This document shows, in pieces, positions 10,070 through 20,839 of a DNA stretch of 64,000 nt (its first letter is position 1; each line of letters begins with the position of its first letter). Where the stretch lies: positions 2,170,001-2,234,000 of the forward strand of contig NZ_CP023067.1 in NCBI RefSeq assembly GCF_002288525.1. The letters run 5' to 3'. A model generated the notes under the pieces. It was given only the letters and a program-made list of their open reading frames with translations, was not told the origin of the DNA and made no database searches. The DNA comes from Sinorhizobium sojae CCBAU 05684. Its GTDB lineage: Bacteria > Pseudomonadota > Alphaproteobacteria > Rhizobiales > Rhizobiaceae. The translations under genes were made by a program, and so were the position numbers.

Positions 10070-10391
10070 TCAAACCCCCAAAACAATACGCCACTATCGC
10101 GAAGCTTGCTTGCGCCTGGCTGATTCCAGCCGTGAGTCGCGAGATCGCCGCGTAGGGCCACTACAACGACATTATGGTTAATGAACCGTTTACTTTGGTT
10201 AACTCTTGTTGCGGTGCCAGTGCGCCGCGGTCCGAGCAGAATCAACCGACACCAGCCGTTGCGGCTGAATCGGGGCTTTCTAAGGCGGAGGCAGGAAATG
10301 TGGCGCAGACCGGATCCGCCGGTGCATCGGCAGAGATACGAAGGGCCATGGCGCCGGCCGCGGCCCATTTTCATGTAAACAGGCCGCCGCC
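10070..10391. other. 322-bp gap between murB and ddlB: probable promoter region, doubtful small ORF
   Basis: This is the only long gap inside the dcw cluster and the likely site of a promoter for ddlB-ftsQAZ (minus strand). It contains TTAACCAT on the minus strand, a CtrA-like site described separately. On the plus strand an ATG at 10181 opens a 65-codon frame starting MNRLLWLTLVAVP, which looks like the start of a signal peptide, but it has no ribosome binding site and then turns arginine-rich. I do not call it a gene. Confidence 0.5.
10174..10192 (-). promoter_or_regulatory. Possible CtrA-binding site upstream of ddlB-ftsQA
   Basis: The minus strand reads TAAA-N7-TTAACCAT. This is one mismatch from the classical CtrA box TTAA-N7-TTAA and contains the octamer TTAACCAT, which resembles the half-site reported for the Sinorhizobium cell-cycle regulator CtrA. 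It lies about 105 bp upstream of the ddlB start. CtrA control of ftsQA is known in Caulobacter. The motif is short and could occur by chance. Confidence 0.3.
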
Positions 10392-11366
10392 TCAGGCGAC
10401 GGCGCGGCCGAGGAATTCCTTGATCTCGTAGCCGGGCATGAAATTGCCGACGCGCTTGATCTCCCATTCGAGCTTCACGCCGGAATGCTCCATCACGCGA
10501 GCGCGCACGGTCTCGCCGAGATATTCGAGTTCGTAGCCGCTTGCCTGACCGGTATTGATCATGAAATTGCAATGAAGCGGCGACATCTGGGCGTTGCCGA
10601 TCATCACGCCGCGGCAGCCGGCCTCGTCGATCAGCTTCCAGGCGGAATGCCCCTCCGGATTCTTGAAGGTCGAACCGCCGGTCTTCTCGCGGATCGGCTG
10701 CACCGTCTCGCGATGCTGGCGCACCGCGTCCATATCGGCGCGGATCTTCGCCTTGTCCTCCGCATAGCCCTCGAAGATCGCATGCGTGAAGATCAGATCC
10801 TTGGCCGCGTCGGAATGGCGATAGGAATAGCCCATGTCGGCATTGGTCAGCACATGCTTGTTGCCCTGGCGGTCGACCGCATGGACCTCGACCAGCCGCT
10901 CGCTCGTCTCGCCGCCATTGGCGCCGGCATTCATGCGCAGCGCGCCGCCGATCGAGCCGGGAATTCCGTAGTAGAAATAGAAGCCGCCGATGCCGTGGTC
11001 GAGCGCCATGGCGGCGATGTTCTTGTCCGGGCAGATCGCACCGGCCTTGATCCGGTTTTCGCCGACGAGTTCGAGATCGCCGAAGCCCTTGGCCGAGAGC
11101 CGGATGACGACGCCCGGAATGCCGCCGTCGCGCACGAGCAGGTTCGAGCCGACGCCGACCACCATCACCGGCATATCCTTCGGGACAAGCTTCAGGAAGG
11201 CGATGAGGTCGTCCGTGTCGTGCGGCTGGAACATAACCTCGGCAAGACCGCCCGCACGAAACCAGGTCACCCGGTCCATGGGCGCATCGGGCGTGATGCG
11301 GCCGCGGATTGCGTCGACGCCGTTTCCGAGCGCCTCGATGATTTTCTGACCGTCAACCTGCTTCAT
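10392..11366 (-). CDS. murB: UDP-N-acetylmuramate dehydrogenase MurB (UDP-N-acetylenolpyruvoylglucosamine reductase)
   Basis: FAD enzyme that reduces UDP-GlcNAc-enolpyruvate to UDP-MurNAc. The FAD-binding stretch [16 protein letters not shown] is near residue 30, followed by [14 protein letters not shown] and [20 protein letters not shown]. The proton-donor motif [13 protein letters not shown] is near residue 225. The start MKQVDGQK overlaps the murC stop (ATGA), so the longer open frame upstream is not used. Length 324. It ends the mraZ-to-murB block; the next gene ddlB starts after a gap. Confidence 0.97.
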   Translation of the reverse strand: MKQVDGQKIIEALGNGVDAIRGRITPDAPMDRVTWFRAGGLAEVMFQPHDTDDLIAFLKLVPKDMPVMVVGVGSNLLVRDGGIPGVVIRLSAKGFGDLELVGENRIKAGAICPDKNIAAMALDHGIGGFYFYYGIPGSIGGALRMNAGANGGETSERLVEVHAVDRQGNKHVLTNADMGYSYRHSDAAKDLIFTHAIFEGYAEDKAKIRADMDAVRQHRETVQPIREKTGGSTFKNPEGHSAWKLIDEAGCRGVMIGNAQMSPLHCNFMINTGQASGYELEYLGETVRARVMEHSGVKLEWEIKRVGNFMPGYEIKEFLGRAVA

Positions 11367-12778
11367 GCTCGATTTCCTGAGATGTCCGCGAGTTCCTTGG
11401 GCAGGGCCGCGGCCCAATAGGTAATGCTGCCTGCCCCCAAGAGAACCACAAAGTCGCCCGATTGCGCAATCTTCGAGACGGTCGGCGCCAATGCTTCCGG
11501 GCCGGAGAAGTAGCGCGCGTCGCGATGACCGGCAGCCTTGATGCTGCTGACGAGCGCTTCGGAGCTTACGCCGTCGATCGCCTCCTCGCCCGCCGCATAG
11601 ACCGGCGCGATCAGGATCGTATCGGCATCGTTGAAACAGGAGGAGAAGTCTTCGAAGAGGCTCGACAGCCGCGAGTAGCGATGCGGCTGATGAATGGCGA
11701 TGACGCGGCCGCGGCAAGACTCGCGCGCCGCCCTGAGGACAGCTTTGATCTCCACGGGATGGTGGCCGTAATCGTCGAAGATGCGCGCCCCATTCCACTC
11801 CCCGGTCAGCGTGAAGCGACGCTTGACGCCGCCGAAGGAGGCAATCCCGCGCGCGATATCCTTCGGCTTGATACCGAGACGTTGGGCGACGGCAACGGCC
11901 GCCGTAGCGTTCGAGACGTTATGCCGGCCGGGCATGGGCAGGCGCAGGTCCCTGAGTTCGATAACCTGGCCGGTGCGGCGGCGGCGAATCACGACATCGA
12001 AAACGGAAGTCGCCCCGTCCATGCGGATATTGTGATAACGCACATCGGCCTGCGGGTTCTCGCCATAGGTGACGATCTTGCGATCCTCGATTTTGCCGAC
12101 CATGCCCTGCACCTCGGGATGATCGAGGCAGAGCACGCCGAAGCCGTAGAAAGGCACGTTCTCGACGAATTGCCGGAAGGCGGCGCGCACCGCATCGAAA
12201 TTGCCGTAGTGGTCGAGATGCTCCGGATCGATATTGGTGACGACGGCGATGTCGGCGGGAAGCTTCAGGAACGTGCCGTCGGATTCATCCGCTTCGACCA
12301 CCATCCAGTCGCCCGCGCCCATACGCGCATTCGTGCCATAGGCATTGATGATGCCGCCATTGATCACGGTCGGATCGAGGCCGCCGGCGTCAAGCAGCGC
12401 CGCCACCATTGAGGTCGTCGTCGTCTTGCCATGCGTGCCGCCGATCGCGATTGCATTGCGGAAGCGCATCAGTTCAGCCAGCATCTCGGCGCGGCGCACG
12501 ACCGGGAGAAATTTCTCGCGCGCGGCAATGAGTTCCGGATTGTCCTGGCGGATCGCTGTCGAGACGACCACCACTTCGGCGTCGCCGAGGTTTTCGGCCC
12601 GGTGGCCGATCGAGATCTCGATGCCCTTCTCGCGCAGGCGCTGGACATTGGCGTTGTCGGCCTGGTCGGAGCCTTGAACGCGGTGACCGAGATTATGCAA
12701 CACCTCGGCAATTCCGCTCATGCCGATGCCGCCGATACCGATGAAGTGTACGAGCCCGATCGTCCTCGGCATTTTCAT
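11363..12778 (-). CDS. murC: UDP-N-acetylmuramate--L-alanine ligase MurC
   Basis: Adds L-Ala to UDP-MurNAc, the first residue of the stem peptide. N-terminal Rossmann domain with [20 protein letters not shown] loop GTHGKTTT at residues 114-121, then EADESDGTF and [11 protein letters not shown] of the central domain, and the C-terminal ligase domain ([18 protein letters not shown]). 471 residues, usual for the family. It overlaps murG upstream and murB downstream by four bases each. Confidence 0.98.
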   Translation of the reverse strand: MKMPRTIGLVHFIGIGGIGMSGIAEVLHNLGHRVQGSDQADNANVQRLREKGIEISIGHRAENLGDAEVVVVSTAIRQDNPELIAAREKFLPVVRRAEMLAELMRFRNAIAIGGTHGKTTTTSMVAALLDAGGLDPTVINGGIINAYGTNARMGAGDWMVVEADESDGTFLKLPADIAVVTNIDPEHLDHYGNFDAVRAAFRQFVENVPFYGFGVLCLDHPEVQGMVGKIEDRKIVTYGENPQADVRYHNIRMDGATSVFDVVIRRRRTGQVIELRDLRLPMPGRHNVSNATAAVAVAQRLGIKPKDIARGIASFGGVKRRFTLTGEWNGARIFDDYGHHPVEIKAVLRAARESCRGRVIAIHQPHRYSRLSSLFEDFSSCFNDADTILIAPVYAAGEEAIDGVSSEALVSSIKAAGHRDARYFSGPEALAPTVSKIAQSGDFVVLLGAGSITYWAAALPKELADISGNRA

Positions 12779-13908
12779 GAGCGTGTTTCCTTGAATTTCG
12801 CGACTGTCGAACCGCTGGCAATAGCCTCTACCAAGGATGCAAGCAAGCGCGCCGCCTCCGGCTTGCCTGTCTCGCGGGCCTTTGCCGCCATGTCGGCCAG
12901 TCCCTCTGGATTGTTCATCGCGTCGGAGAGAAGCTTGCCGAAGCGCTCGGCGCCGAGTTCCGCCTGCGCGATCACCTGCGCCCCGCCCTTGGCCGCAAGG
13001 GTCGCGGCGTTCGCTGCCTGGTCGTGATCGAGCGCATAGGGATAGGGCACGAGAATCGATGGCCGGCCGATGGCGGAAAGCTCGGAGACGGTCGAAGCGC
13101 CGGAGCGGCAGACGACGAGATGCGCCGAAGCGAGCCGCGCAGCCATGTCCGAGAAGAACGGGGAAACCTCGGCCCGAATGCCAAGCTTCTCATAGGCGGA
13201 GATCACCCCTTCCCGGTCCTCCGGGCGCGCCTGCTGCGTCACCTTGAGCCGTTGGCGCTGCCCGTCGTCGAGGCGGCAGATCGCCTGCGGCACCGCTTTG
13301 GAGAAAAATTGCGCACCCTGGCTGCCGCCGAAAACGACGAGATGGAACAGCCCGTCGCCGGAAGCCGCATAGGGGGACGTGGCCGCCTCCAGTACGGCCG
13401 GGCGAACCGGGTTCCCCGTCGTCACGGTCTTCATGGAAAAGGCTCCGACGCCTTCCTGGAGGAACCCGCCCGCAACCGCCTGCACCCGCGAAGCCAGCAT
13501 TCGGTTGGCGCGGCCCATGACGGCGTTCTGCTCGTGGATTAGCGAGGGGACACCCATCTGGGTCGCGGCGAGCAGCGGCGGCACCGTCGGATAGCCGCCG
13601 AAGCCGACCACGGCGCGCGGCTTGAGCCGCGTAATCAGCCGCCGCGCGGCCCGCAAGCCCGTCCAGAGCTTCCAAAGCGACCGCGCCAGCTTGACCGGAT
13701 TCTTCGAGCCGATCGTCGCGGACGGCACGACATGGATCTCGTCCGCCGGGAATTTGCCGGCGTAGCGCTCGGCGCGGCTATCGGTCACCAGATGCACGGA
13801 ATAGCCGCCGGTCTTCAGCTCATGCGCCAGCGCTTCCGCGGGAAAGAGATGTCCGCCGGTGCCGCCGGCGGCCAGAAGAACGATGCCCTTGTCGTAGCCC
13901 ATATCCAT
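12775..13908 (-). CDS. murG: Lipid II synthase MurG (UDP-GlcNAc transferase)
   Basis: Membrane-associated GT28 glycosyltransferase that turns lipid I into lipid II. The N-terminal glycine loop [12 protein letters not shown] is near residues 13-24, the second G-loop GGSQGAQFF near 195, and the donor-binding stretch [23 protein letters not shown] near 270. The start at 13908 has GGAG six bases upstream; a second ATG two codons in is possible. Length 377. The stop overlaps murC; ftsW ends 3 bp upstream. Confidence 0.97.
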   Translation of the reverse strand: MDMGYDKGIVLLAAGGTGGHLFPAEALAHELKTGGYSVHLVTDSRAERYAGKFPADEIHVVPSATIGSKNPVKLARSLWKLWTGLRAARRLITRLKPRAVVGFGGYPTVPPLLAATQMGVPSLIHEQNAVMGRANRMLASRVQAVAGGFLQEGVGAFSMKTVTTGNPVRPAVLEAATSPYAASGDGLFHLVVFGGSQGAQFFSKAVPQAICRLDDGQRQRLKVTQQARPEDREGVISAYEKLGIRAEVSPFFSDMAARLASAHLVVCRSGASTVSELSAIGRPSILVPYPYALDHDQAANAATLAAKGGAQVIAQAELGAERFGKLLSDAMNNPEGLADMAAKARETGKPEAARLLASLVEAIASGSTVAKFKETRS

Positions 13909-13911
13909 GTC

Positions 13912-15066
13912 CTACTCCGCCGGGACCCCGACGCCGGATCGGAAGAGGCTGCGCTCGACCGCGCGCTTTTCCGGCCGATGCCGCGTCAGGGCCAGGATGA
14001 AACCGGCCGTCACGCAGATAGCCACCATCGACGAGCCGCCATAGGAAATCAGCGGAAGGGTCATGCCCTTCGCCGGCAGCAGTTCGAGGTTGACGCCGAT
14101 ATTGATCAGCGACTGGATACCGATCTGCAGCACCAGGCCGGCGACGGCAAACCTGTTGAAGTCGTTGCGTTCGCGGAAGGCATGGTTGAGGCCGCGCATC
14201 ACCAGGAAGGCAAAGATCATCACGATGATCATGCAGAAGAGGATGCCGAACTCTTCCGCCGCCACGGAAAAAACGAAGTCGGTGTGGCTGTCGGGGATGA
14301 TGCGCTTGACCATGCCCTCGCCCGGGCCGCGGCCGAACCAGTCGCCGCGAATGATCGCCTCGCGCGCCGTGTCCACCTGGAAGGTGTCGCCCTCGCCGGT
14401 GAGGAACCGGTCGATACGGCCTGCGACGTGCGGCAGCACGGTATAGGCGGCGAAGAAGCCGCCCATCGCCAGGGCGGCAAGCACGATGATCCAGAGCCAC
14501 GGCATGCCGGCCATGAAGAACATGCCGCCCCACACCGTTGCGGTCAGCACCGTCTGGCCAAGGTCCGGCTGGGCGACGAGCAGCACACCAACGATGCCGA
14601 ACAGGAGGATGGACAAAAGATTGCCGGGGATTTCCGGCTGTTTGGCGTGCTCGGCGAAAAGCCAGGCGCAGACGACCACGAAGGCGGGCTTCATGAACTC
14701 CGACGGCTGGATCGAAATGCCGGCGATCGAGATCCACCGCAGCGATCCCTTGACCTCCTGTCCGACGAACAGGACGAGGACCATCATCGCGAGCGAAGCG
14801 CCGAGCAGAATGATCGCCACCCGCCTCACCTGCCGCGGAGAGAGGAAGGAAATGCCGATCATCACCGCAAGCGAGGGAAACAGGAACACCGCGTGGCGCT
14901 TGACGAAGTGGAAGCTGTCGAGGCCGAGCCTCTCGGCAACCGGAGGGCTGGCCGCAAAGGAGAGCATGAACCCGACCCCCATCAGCAGAACGAAGGTCGC
15001 CAGAAAGAGCCTGTCTATCGTCCAGAACCAGTCGGCCACGGGGCCACGTTCGGCTCGGCTTACCAT
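13912..15066 (-). CDS. ftsW: SEDS peptidoglycan polymerase FtsW
   Basis: 384-residue integral membrane protein with about ten membrane segments. It is the division-specific SEDS glycosyltransferase that works with the ftsI product. Hallmarks seen are QPSEFMKPAFVV, QPDLGQTVL, and near the end the conserved loop LLPAKGMTLPLISYGGSS. The start MVSRAERGPV was chosen because the first membrane segment follows at residue 15; the open frame upstream overlaps murD and codes for no sensible protein. A 74-bp gap separates it from murD. Confidence 0.97.
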   Translation of the reverse strand: MVSRAERGPVADWFWTIDRLFLATFVLLMGVGFMLSFAASPPVAERLGLDSFHFVKRHAVFLFPSLAVMIGISFLSPRQVRRVAIILLGASLAMMVLVLFVGQEVKGSLRWISIAGISIQPSEFMKPAFVVVCAWLFAEHAKQPEIPGNLLSILLFGIVGVLLVAQPDLGQTVLTATVWGGMFFMAGMPWLWIIVLAALAMGGFFAAYTVLPHVAGRIDRFLTGEGDTFQVDTAREAIIRGDWFGRGPGEGMVKRIIPDSHTDFVFSVAAEEFGILFCMIIVMIFAFLVMRGLNHAFRERNDFNRFAVAGLVLQIGIQSLINIGVNLELLPAKGMTLPLISYGGSSMVAICVTAGFILALTRHRPEKRAVERSLFRSGVGVPAE

Positions 15067-15140
15067 CTGTCTGTCCCCTTTTCCGGCGCCTGCGCGCCCG
15101 TCCAAAAACCGCTCGACTGCCGCTCCCCTCCTCGCGGCCG

Positions 15141-16532
15141 TCAGATGAGCATGGCCACACCTTCGAGCGCCGCCACATGGCCGACGAAGGCATCTCCCCG
15201 CACCTCGAAATTCTTGTACTGGTCGAAGCTTGCGCAAGCCGGGGAAAGCATCACGGCCGCAAAACCTTGCGGATCCCGCGCCGCATCCGCCGCCGCATGC
15301 GCCACCGCTTTCTCGAGCGTCCCGGAAATCTCGTAGGGCACCGCCTCGCCGAGTGTCGCGGCGAAGGCCGGCGCCGCCTCGCCGATCAGGTAGGCCTTGG
15401 CGATTTTCGGGAAAAATGGCGCCAGTGAGGTAATGCCGCCCTCCTTCGGAAGCCCCCCTGCAATCCAATAGATCCGCTCATAGCTCGAAAGCGCGGGCGC
15501 GGCCGCATCGGCATTCGTCGCCTTGCTGTCGTTGACGAAAACGACTTCGCCCATCCTCGCGACTGGCTGCATCCGGTGCTTGAGACCCGGGAAGGTCGTA
15601 AGCCCCTCCACGATCTCCTTCTCGTCGACCCCGACGGCGAGGCAAGCGGCAACGGCCGCAGCGGCGTTCTGGGCATTGTGCCCGCCGCGCAGCGTCTCAA
15701 TGCCGGAAAGATCGGTGACGAGCACGGCCGTGCCCCCGTGAGCCCGCATCAATTGCGAGCCTTCTGCATAGATGCCGTCCGCAAGCGCATGGCGGCGCGA
15801 GATTCGCGCGACCTTCGTGCCGGCCCGCTCGACCCGGTCGGCGACCAGGCTCGAGAAACTGTCGTCGACGCCGACGATGGCGGTGCCGCTTCCCGCCACC
15901 AGCCGCTCCTTGATATCGGCATAGTGCTGCATGGTGCCGTGCCGATCCAGGTGATCGGGCGTCAGGTTGAGCAGGATGCCGGCCGTCGCATCAAGCGTCG
16001 GCGCAAGGTCGATCTGGTAGGAGGAGCACTCGACCACATAGAAGCGTCCGGCCTCTGGCGGATCGAGCGTCAGCACCGCCGTGCCGATATTGCCGCCGAG
16101 CTGCGTGTCGCGCCCGCTCGTCTTCAGGATATGCGCGATCAGCGCCGTCGTCGTCGATTTGCCGTTGGTGCCGGTGATCGCGATGAACGGGCAATCGGGC
16201 GCATGTGCTCGGCGCTCGCGCACGAAAAGCTCGACATCGCCGATGATCTCCACGCCCGCCTGACGAGCAAGATCAACGCTCCAATGCGGCTTCGGATGCG
16301 TCAGCGGCACGCCGGGCGAAAGCACGAGGGCGGTGATGGCCGGCCAGTCCGCTCCGTGCAGGTCCATCGTCGCAATGCCGGCCGCGGCGGCCTTGGCGAC
16401 GCTGTCGGGATTGTCGTCCCAGGCGGCAACCTCCGCGCCGCCGGCAACCAGCGCCCGGGCCGTCGCCAGCCCCGAACCGCCCAATCCGAAGAGTGCGACC
16501 TTCCTGCCCTTGAATGTGGTGACCGGTATCAT
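15141..16532 (-). CDS. murD: UDP-N-acetylmuramoylalanine--D-glutamate ligase MurD
   Basis: Adds D-Glu to UDP-MurNAc-L-Ala. N-terminal domain [19 protein letters not shown] loop GTNGKSTT at residues 121-128, the segment [16 protein letters not shown] of the central domain, and [17 protein letters not shown] plus [19 protein letters not shown] of the C-terminal domain. Length 463, standard. It lies six bases downstream of mraY. Confidence 0.97.
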   Translation of the reverse strand: MIPVTTFKGRKVALFGLGGSGLATARALVAGGAEVAAWDDNPDSVAKAAAAGIATMDLHGADWPAITALVLSPGVPLTHPKPHWSVDLARQAGVEIIGDVELFVRERRAHAPDCPFIAITGTNGKSTTTALIAHILKTSGRDTQLGGNIGTAVLTLDPPEAGRFYVVECSSYQIDLAPTLDATAGILLNLTPDHLDRHGTMQHYADIKERLVAGSGTAIVGVDDSFSSLVADRVERAGTKVARISRRHALADGIYAEGSQLMRAHGGTAVLVTDLSGIETLRGGHNAQNAAAAVAACLAVGVDEKEIVEGLTTFPGLKHRMQPVARMGEVVFVNDSKATNADAAAPALSSYERIYWIAGGLPKEGGITSLAPFFPKIAKAYLIGEAAPAFAATLGEAVPYEISGTLEKAVAHAAADAARDPQGFAAVMLSPACASFDQYKNFEVRGDAFVGHVAALEGVAMLI

Positions 16533-16538
16533 CGCCGC

Positions 16539-17639
16539 TCACCTGAGCTTCAGGGTGGAAAGACCGACCATGGCCAGGATGACGGCGATGATCCAGAAAC
16601 GGATCACGACCTGGCTCTCCGTCCAGCCCTTCTTCTCGAAATGGTGATGGATCGGCGCCATCAGGAAGACGCGGCGGCCGGTGCGTTTGAACCAGAAGAC
16701 CTGGATGATGACCGACAGCGTCTCGATGACGAAGAGGCCGCCGATGATGATCATGACGATTTCGTGCTTGGTGGCGACGGCGACGGTGCCGATCAGACCG
16801 CCGAGCGCGAGCGAACCGGTGTCGCCCATGAAGATCGCCGCCGGCGGCGCATTGAACCAGAGAAAGCCGAGGCCCGCACCAATGACCGCGCCGAGAATCA
16901 CCGCAAGCTCGCCGGTGCCCGGCACGAAATGGATCTGCAGATAGTTGGCGAAGACGGCATTACCGGCCAGATAGGCGATCAGGCCGAAGGCTGCGGATGC
17001 GATCATCACCGGCCCGATCGCAAGCCCATCGAGACCGTCCGTCAGGTTCACGGCATTACCCGCCCCGACGATCACGAAGCCACCGAACAGCACGAAGAAA
17101 TAGCCGAGATTGAGCATCAGGTCCTTGAAGAAGGGGAATGTCACTGACGAGCCGAAGGTGGAACCGGCGCTGCCGGCGGAAAGCGCCGCCCGCATCATGA
17201 AGAAGACGGCAATCGAGGCGATCACGAATTCGATGCCGAGCCGCGCCTTGCCGGAAAAGCCCTTGTCCGATTGCTTCGTGACCTTGAGATAATCGTCATA
17301 GAAACCGATGGCGCCGAAGCCGAGCGTCACCAGAAGCGTCGACACGACATAGACGCTCGAAAGGTCTGCCCAGAGCAGCGAAGAGCCGACGATGCCCGCG
17401 AGGATCATCAGGCCGCCCATGGTGGGCGTGCCGGCCTTCTTGAAGTGCGTCTGCGGCCCGTCGGCACGGATCGGCTGGCCCTTGCCCTGGCGGATGCGTA
17501 AGGAATCGATCATCGCCGGGCCGAACAGGAACACGATCAGGGCCGAGGTGAAGAGAGCTGCGCCCGTGCGGAAGGTGATGTAGCGAAAGAGGTTGAAGAA
17601 TTGAAGGTGGTCCGCCAGGTCCACGAGCCAGATCAGCAT
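16539..17639 (-). CDS. mraY: Phospho-MurNAc-pentapeptide translocase MraY
   Basis: Integral membrane enzyme that joins phospho-MurNAc-pentapeptide to undecaprenyl phosphate, forming lipid I. About ten membrane segments; signature motifs [14 protein letters not shown] near residue 65, [24 protein letters not shown] and the histidine loop [11 protein letters not shown] near the C-terminus. The start [20 protein letters not shown] matches the family N-terminus and has GGGGA upstream; an ATG 17 codons earlier is in frame but unlikely. Length 366. Confidence 0.97.
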   Translation of the reverse strand: MLIWLVDLADHLQFFNLFRYITFRTGAALFTSALIVFLFGPAMIDSLRIRQGKGQPIRADGPQTHFKKAGTPTMGGLMILAGIVGSSLLWADLSSVYVVSTLLVTLGFGAIGFYDDYLKVTKQSDKGFSGKARLGIEFVIASIAVFFMMRAALSAGSAGSTFGSSVTFPFFKDLMLNLGYFFVLFGGFVIVGAGNAVNLTDGLDGLAIGPVMIASAAFGLIAYLAGNAVFANYLQIHFVPGTGELAVILGAVIGAGLGFLWFNAPPAAIFMGDTGSLALGGLIGTVAVATKHEIVMIIIGGLFVIETLSVIIQVFWFKRTGRRVFLMAPIHHHFEKKGWTESQVVIRFWIIAVILAMVGLSTLKLR

Positions 17640-17784
17640 AAGGGACTTTCCCCAAAAGGTTTGTAACCGGACATCGTCCGACAGAATCATCTGATAGACG
17701 ATACCCGCTTGCGTTCAACTATGTTAAGACCATTTCCCCTGGCCGAGCGCTCTATCCACCAGCACGAAAGCAGTGGCAAAGCCC

Positions 17785-19218
17785 CTAAGCTTCCCCCGTC
17801 TCGGCCGTCTGTTCGGGATAGGCGGCACGAAGCGCTTCGACGATCTGCCCGCAGCCGGTGCCCTTCGAGGACTTGACCATCACGACGTCGCCGGCAGCGA
17901 CCGCGCCGACCGCATAGGATGAGAGGTCGCCGACCGATTCTCGATAGACCACGGAAATCTCCGGCGGCAGGGCATCGCGCAGATGCGCCATTGCCGGTCC
18001 GGCGAGCCAGACGTCGGCAATGCCAGCCTCGACGACCGGCGCCGCGAGGCCGGCATGTACTTCGGCGGCATGCTCGCCCATCTCCAGCATGTCGCCGAGG
18101 ATCGCGATACGTCGCCCGCCGGGCGCCGGTTCGGCATCGCGCAAGAGTGCGATCGCCGCCTGCATCGACGCGGGATTGGCGTTGTAGCTTTCGTCGATCA
18201 GCGTCATATGGCCTGTGCCGATCCCCAGACGGTGCCGCACGCCCCTGCCCTTTTCCGGCCGCATGGTCGCCAGCGCGGCGACGACACGCTCGATGTCCGC
18301 CCCGGCGAGTTCGGCCGCGGCGATCACCGCCAGCGCATTCTCGGCGATATGGCGGCCGGGCGCACCCATCGCGACCTCCAGCGTCCTGCCGCCTATGCCC
18401 GCCCAGAGCACGGAGCCTTCGGCACCGCCGGCAAACTCGACCAGACGATAGTCGGCCTTCGGATTGGCGCCGAAAGAGTGGATATGGCTGACGCCCGCCG
18501 CCTGGGCCGCCATTTCGAGCAGGTCATAGTGCGGTGTGTCGCGGTTGATGACGGCATGACCGCCTCCGACGACGCCCTCGAATATCTCCGCCTTCGCCGA
18601 AGCGATCTCGTCGAGGCTTGAAAAATTGCCGAGATGGGCAGCGGCAATGCTCGTGACGAGCGCCACATGCGGACGCACCATCCGCGTTAACGGACGGATT
18701 TCGTCGGGATGGTTCATGCCGATTTCGAAGATGCCGAAATCGGTCGCCTCCGGCATGCGGGCGAGCGTCAGCGGCACGCCCCAGTGATTGTTGAAGGAGG
18801 CGACCGATGCATGCACGCGCCCAAGGGGCGCCAGAACGTGCCGGAGCATTTCCTTGGTCGTGGTTTTGCCGACGGAGCCGGTGACGGCGATAACCTTCGC
18901 GGCGCTGCGGTCGCGCGCCGCGCAGCCGAGCCGGATCATTGCCTCGAGCACGTCGTCGACGACGATCATCGGCGCGATCAGCCGTCCGAGCGCCGGGATC
19001 TTGGCTTCGCTGACGACGAGCAGCGCAGCGCCGTTGGCAAGCGCGATGCCGGCATAGTCGTGGCCGTCGACGCGATCGCCCTTGATCGCGAAAAAGGCTT
19101 CGCCCTCGCCGATCGTGCGGCTGTCGATCGAGATCCCGACGATGCCTTCCGGCAGGGTACCGACCGGCCGGCCGTTCATCGCCGCCAGAAGATCGCTGCT
19201 TGTCCAGAGCCAGTTCAA
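17785..19218 (-). CDS. murF: UDP-MurNAc-tripeptide--D-Ala-D-Ala ligase MurF (TTG start)
   Basis: Adds D-Ala-D-Ala, completing the UDP-MurNAc-pentapeptide. ATP loop GSVGKTTT at residues 114-121, FEIGMNHPDEIRPL near 165, DESYNANPASM near 340. Length 477. The start codon is TTG, with GGAGG eight bases upstream; the nearby ATG is out of frame and stops after one codon. The stop of murE is one base upstream of this TTG, so initiation is probably coupled to murE translation. Confidence 0.96.
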   Translation of the reverse strand: MNWLWTSSDLLAAMNGRPVGTLPEGIVGISIDSRTIGEGEAFFAIKGDRVDGHDYAGIALANGAALLVVSEAKIPALGRLIAPMIVVDDVLEAMIRLGCAARDRSAAKVIAVTGSVGKTTTKEMLRHVLAPLGRVHASVASFNNHWGVPLTLARMPEATDFGIFEIGMNHPDEIRPLTRMVRPHVALVTSIAAAHLGNFSSLDEIASAKAEIFEGVVGGGHAVINRDTPHYDLLEMAAQAAGVSHIHSFGANPKADYRLVEFAGGAEGSVLWAGIGGRTLEVAMGAPGRHIAENALAVIAAAELAGADIERVVAALATMRPEKGRGVRHRLGIGTGHMTLIDESYNANPASMQAAIALLRDAEPAPGGRRIAILGDMLEMGEHAAEVHAGLAAPVVEAGIADVWLAGPAMAHLRDALPPEISVVYRESVGDLSSYAVGAVAAGDVVMVKSSKGTGCGQIVEALRAAYPEQTAETGEA

Positions 19219-19219
19219 G

Positions 19220-20677
19220 TCATAGTCCTCCGAGGGCCTTCAGCAATTCCGCATGGTCCGAGAACGGCAGCGTCACGGAACCGATCGTCTGCCCCTCCTC
19301 ATGCCCCTTGCCGGCGACGATCAGCGTGTCGCCGGTCGTCAGCATGCCGACCGCAGCGCGGATCGCCTCGGCGCGGTCGCCGATCTCGGTCGCACCCTTG
19401 GCACCGGCCATGATCTCGGCGCGGATTGCCTCCGGCACCTCCGAGCGGGGATTGTCGTCGGTGACGATGACGACATCGGCAAGCCGGCTGGCGATTTCGC
19501 CCATGATCGGCCGCTTGCCCTTGTCGCGGTCGCCACCACAGCCGAAGACGAGAATGACCCGCCCGGTCGTGAAGGGGCGCACCGAATCGAGCACGTTCTG
19601 CAGCGCGTCGGGCTTGTGCGCATAGTCCACATAAGCAAGCGCGCCGTCCTTGGTCTGGCCGACAAGTTCCAGCCGGCCCGATGCGCCCTGCAGCTTTTCG
19701 AGCGCAGCGAACGCAGCCGCGGCGGGAATTCCCGTGGACATGGCGAGACCGGCGGCGACAAGCGCATTGGCCACCTGGAAATCGCCGGCGAGCGGCACGT
19801 GGACTTCGAAGATGTCGTCGCCGACATGCACCTCCGCCGACTGCTTGTGGCGAAAGTGCTCGACGCGCTTCAGGGCGAGGAACTCGCCATTGCGTCCGAC
19901 GGTGCGCACGTCGTGACCTGCCTTGCGGGCAGCGGCGATCGCCGCCGCCGACCATTGATCGTCGGCGAAGATCACCGCCGGTGAGCCCTTCGGCAGGAGC
20001 GCCTCGAAAAGGCGCATCTTCGACGCCATGTAGTGCTCGACTGTTGGATGGTAGTCCATATGATCGCGGCCGAGATTTGTGAAGGCCGCGGCCGCGAGCC
20101 TGACCCCATCCAGCCGGTTCTGGTCGAGCCCGTGGCTCGATGCTTCCATGGCCGCATGGGTGACACCGGCATCGGCAAGCTCGGCGAGCAGCCCGTGCAG
20201 CGACACCGGATCCGGCGTGGTGAGCGATCCGTACGCGTTACGGCCTGGCGCTATGACGCCGGTCGTCCCGATCATCGCCGCCGGAAGACCGGAATGCGCC
20301 CAGATTTGGCGTGTGAAGGAAGCGACCGAGGTCTTGCCTGCGGTTCCCGTCACCGCGACCATGGTCTCGGGCTGACGCCCATAGAAGGCGGCGGCGCCCT
20401 GCGCCAGAAAGCGGCGCGGCTCCGAGAGCGTGAAGACCGGGACACCAGCATCCGCATGGGGATCGGCAGCGACGACCGCCGCCGCGCCGCGCGAGATCGC
20501 GTCGGCGATATAGGCGGTCCCATTCGCCTTAGTCCCGGCAACGGCGACGAACAGATCGCCCGGCTTCACCTGCCGGCTGTCGGCCGTCAGTCCGGAAATC
20601 TCGACATTTGCCGACTCATCCTTCAGTTGCGCCGAAAGTTCCGGGAAGTTTGGTCCCGCCAGGTCCCTGATCTTCAT
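19220..20677 (-). CDS. murE: UDP-MurNAc-L-Ala-D-Glu--meso-diaminopimelate ligase MurE
   Basis: Adds the third stem-peptide residue. ATP loop GTAGKTSV at residues 111-118, then [17 protein letters not shown] and [10 protein letters not shown]. The motif DNPRSE near residue 408 is the signature that selects meso-diaminopimelate over lysine, as expected in a Gram-negative cell. Length 485. It ends one base before the murF start. The 162-bp gap upstream to ftsI carries a degenerate mosaic repeat. Confidence 0.97.
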   Translation of the reverse strand: MKIRDLAGPNFPELSAQLKDESANVEISGLTADSRQVKPGDLFVAVAGTKANGTAYIADAISRGAAAVVAADPHADAGVPVFTLSEPRRFLAQGAAAFYGRQPETMVAVTGTAGKTSVASFTRQIWAHSGLPAAMIGTTGVIAPGRNAYGSLTTPDPVSLHGLLAELADAGVTHAAMEASSHGLDQNRLDGVRLAAAAFTNLGRDHMDYHPTVEHYMASKMRLFEALLPKGSPAVIFADDQWSAAAIAAARKAGHDVRTVGRNGEFLALKRVEHFRHKQSAEVHVGDDIFEVHVPLAGDFQVANALVAAGLAMSTGIPAAAAFAALEKLQGASGRLELVGQTKDGALAYVDYAHKPDALQNVLDSVRPFTTGRVILVFGCGGDRDKGKRPIMGEIASRLADVVIVTDDNPRSEVPEAIRAEIMAGAKGATEIGDRAEAIRAAVGMLTTGDTLIVAGKGHEEGQTIGSVTLPFSDHAELLKALGGL

Positions 20678-20710
20678 GAACCGCCTGTCTCACATCGATA
20701 TCGACCCACC

Positions 20711-20806
20711 GCGTGCATGTCTTTGAAAACGCAACGGGTCGCTGTAACACCTTGAATCGCCGCATGGTTGATCCCGGATCGGCTTCGATTTCAGGAACCA
20801 GGCAGC
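20711..20806 (+). repeat. Mosaic palindromic repeat, class A, degenerate copy
   Basis: Recognisable left module GGTCGCTGTAACACCTTGAAT followed by GCCGCATGGTTGATCC and a weak inverted match ending GGAACCAGGCAG. It sits in the gap between ftsI and murE, inside the dcw cluster. Confidence 0.6.
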
Positions 20807-20839
20807 GGATGACGAATCGTCCGCATTCTCATTTCACGG

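Noticed and set aside
10181..10378. 65-codon frame with signal-peptide-like start (MNRLLWLTLVAVP)
   Set aside because: No ribosome binding site, and after 13 residues it becomes Arg/Pro-rich. The overlapping frame at 10174 is no better.
13732..15336. 534-codon plus-strand open frame over ftsW, murG and murD ends
   Set aside because: Composition (His/Asp/Arg-rich) is typical of a GC-rich shadow frame. The minus-strand genes are clear.
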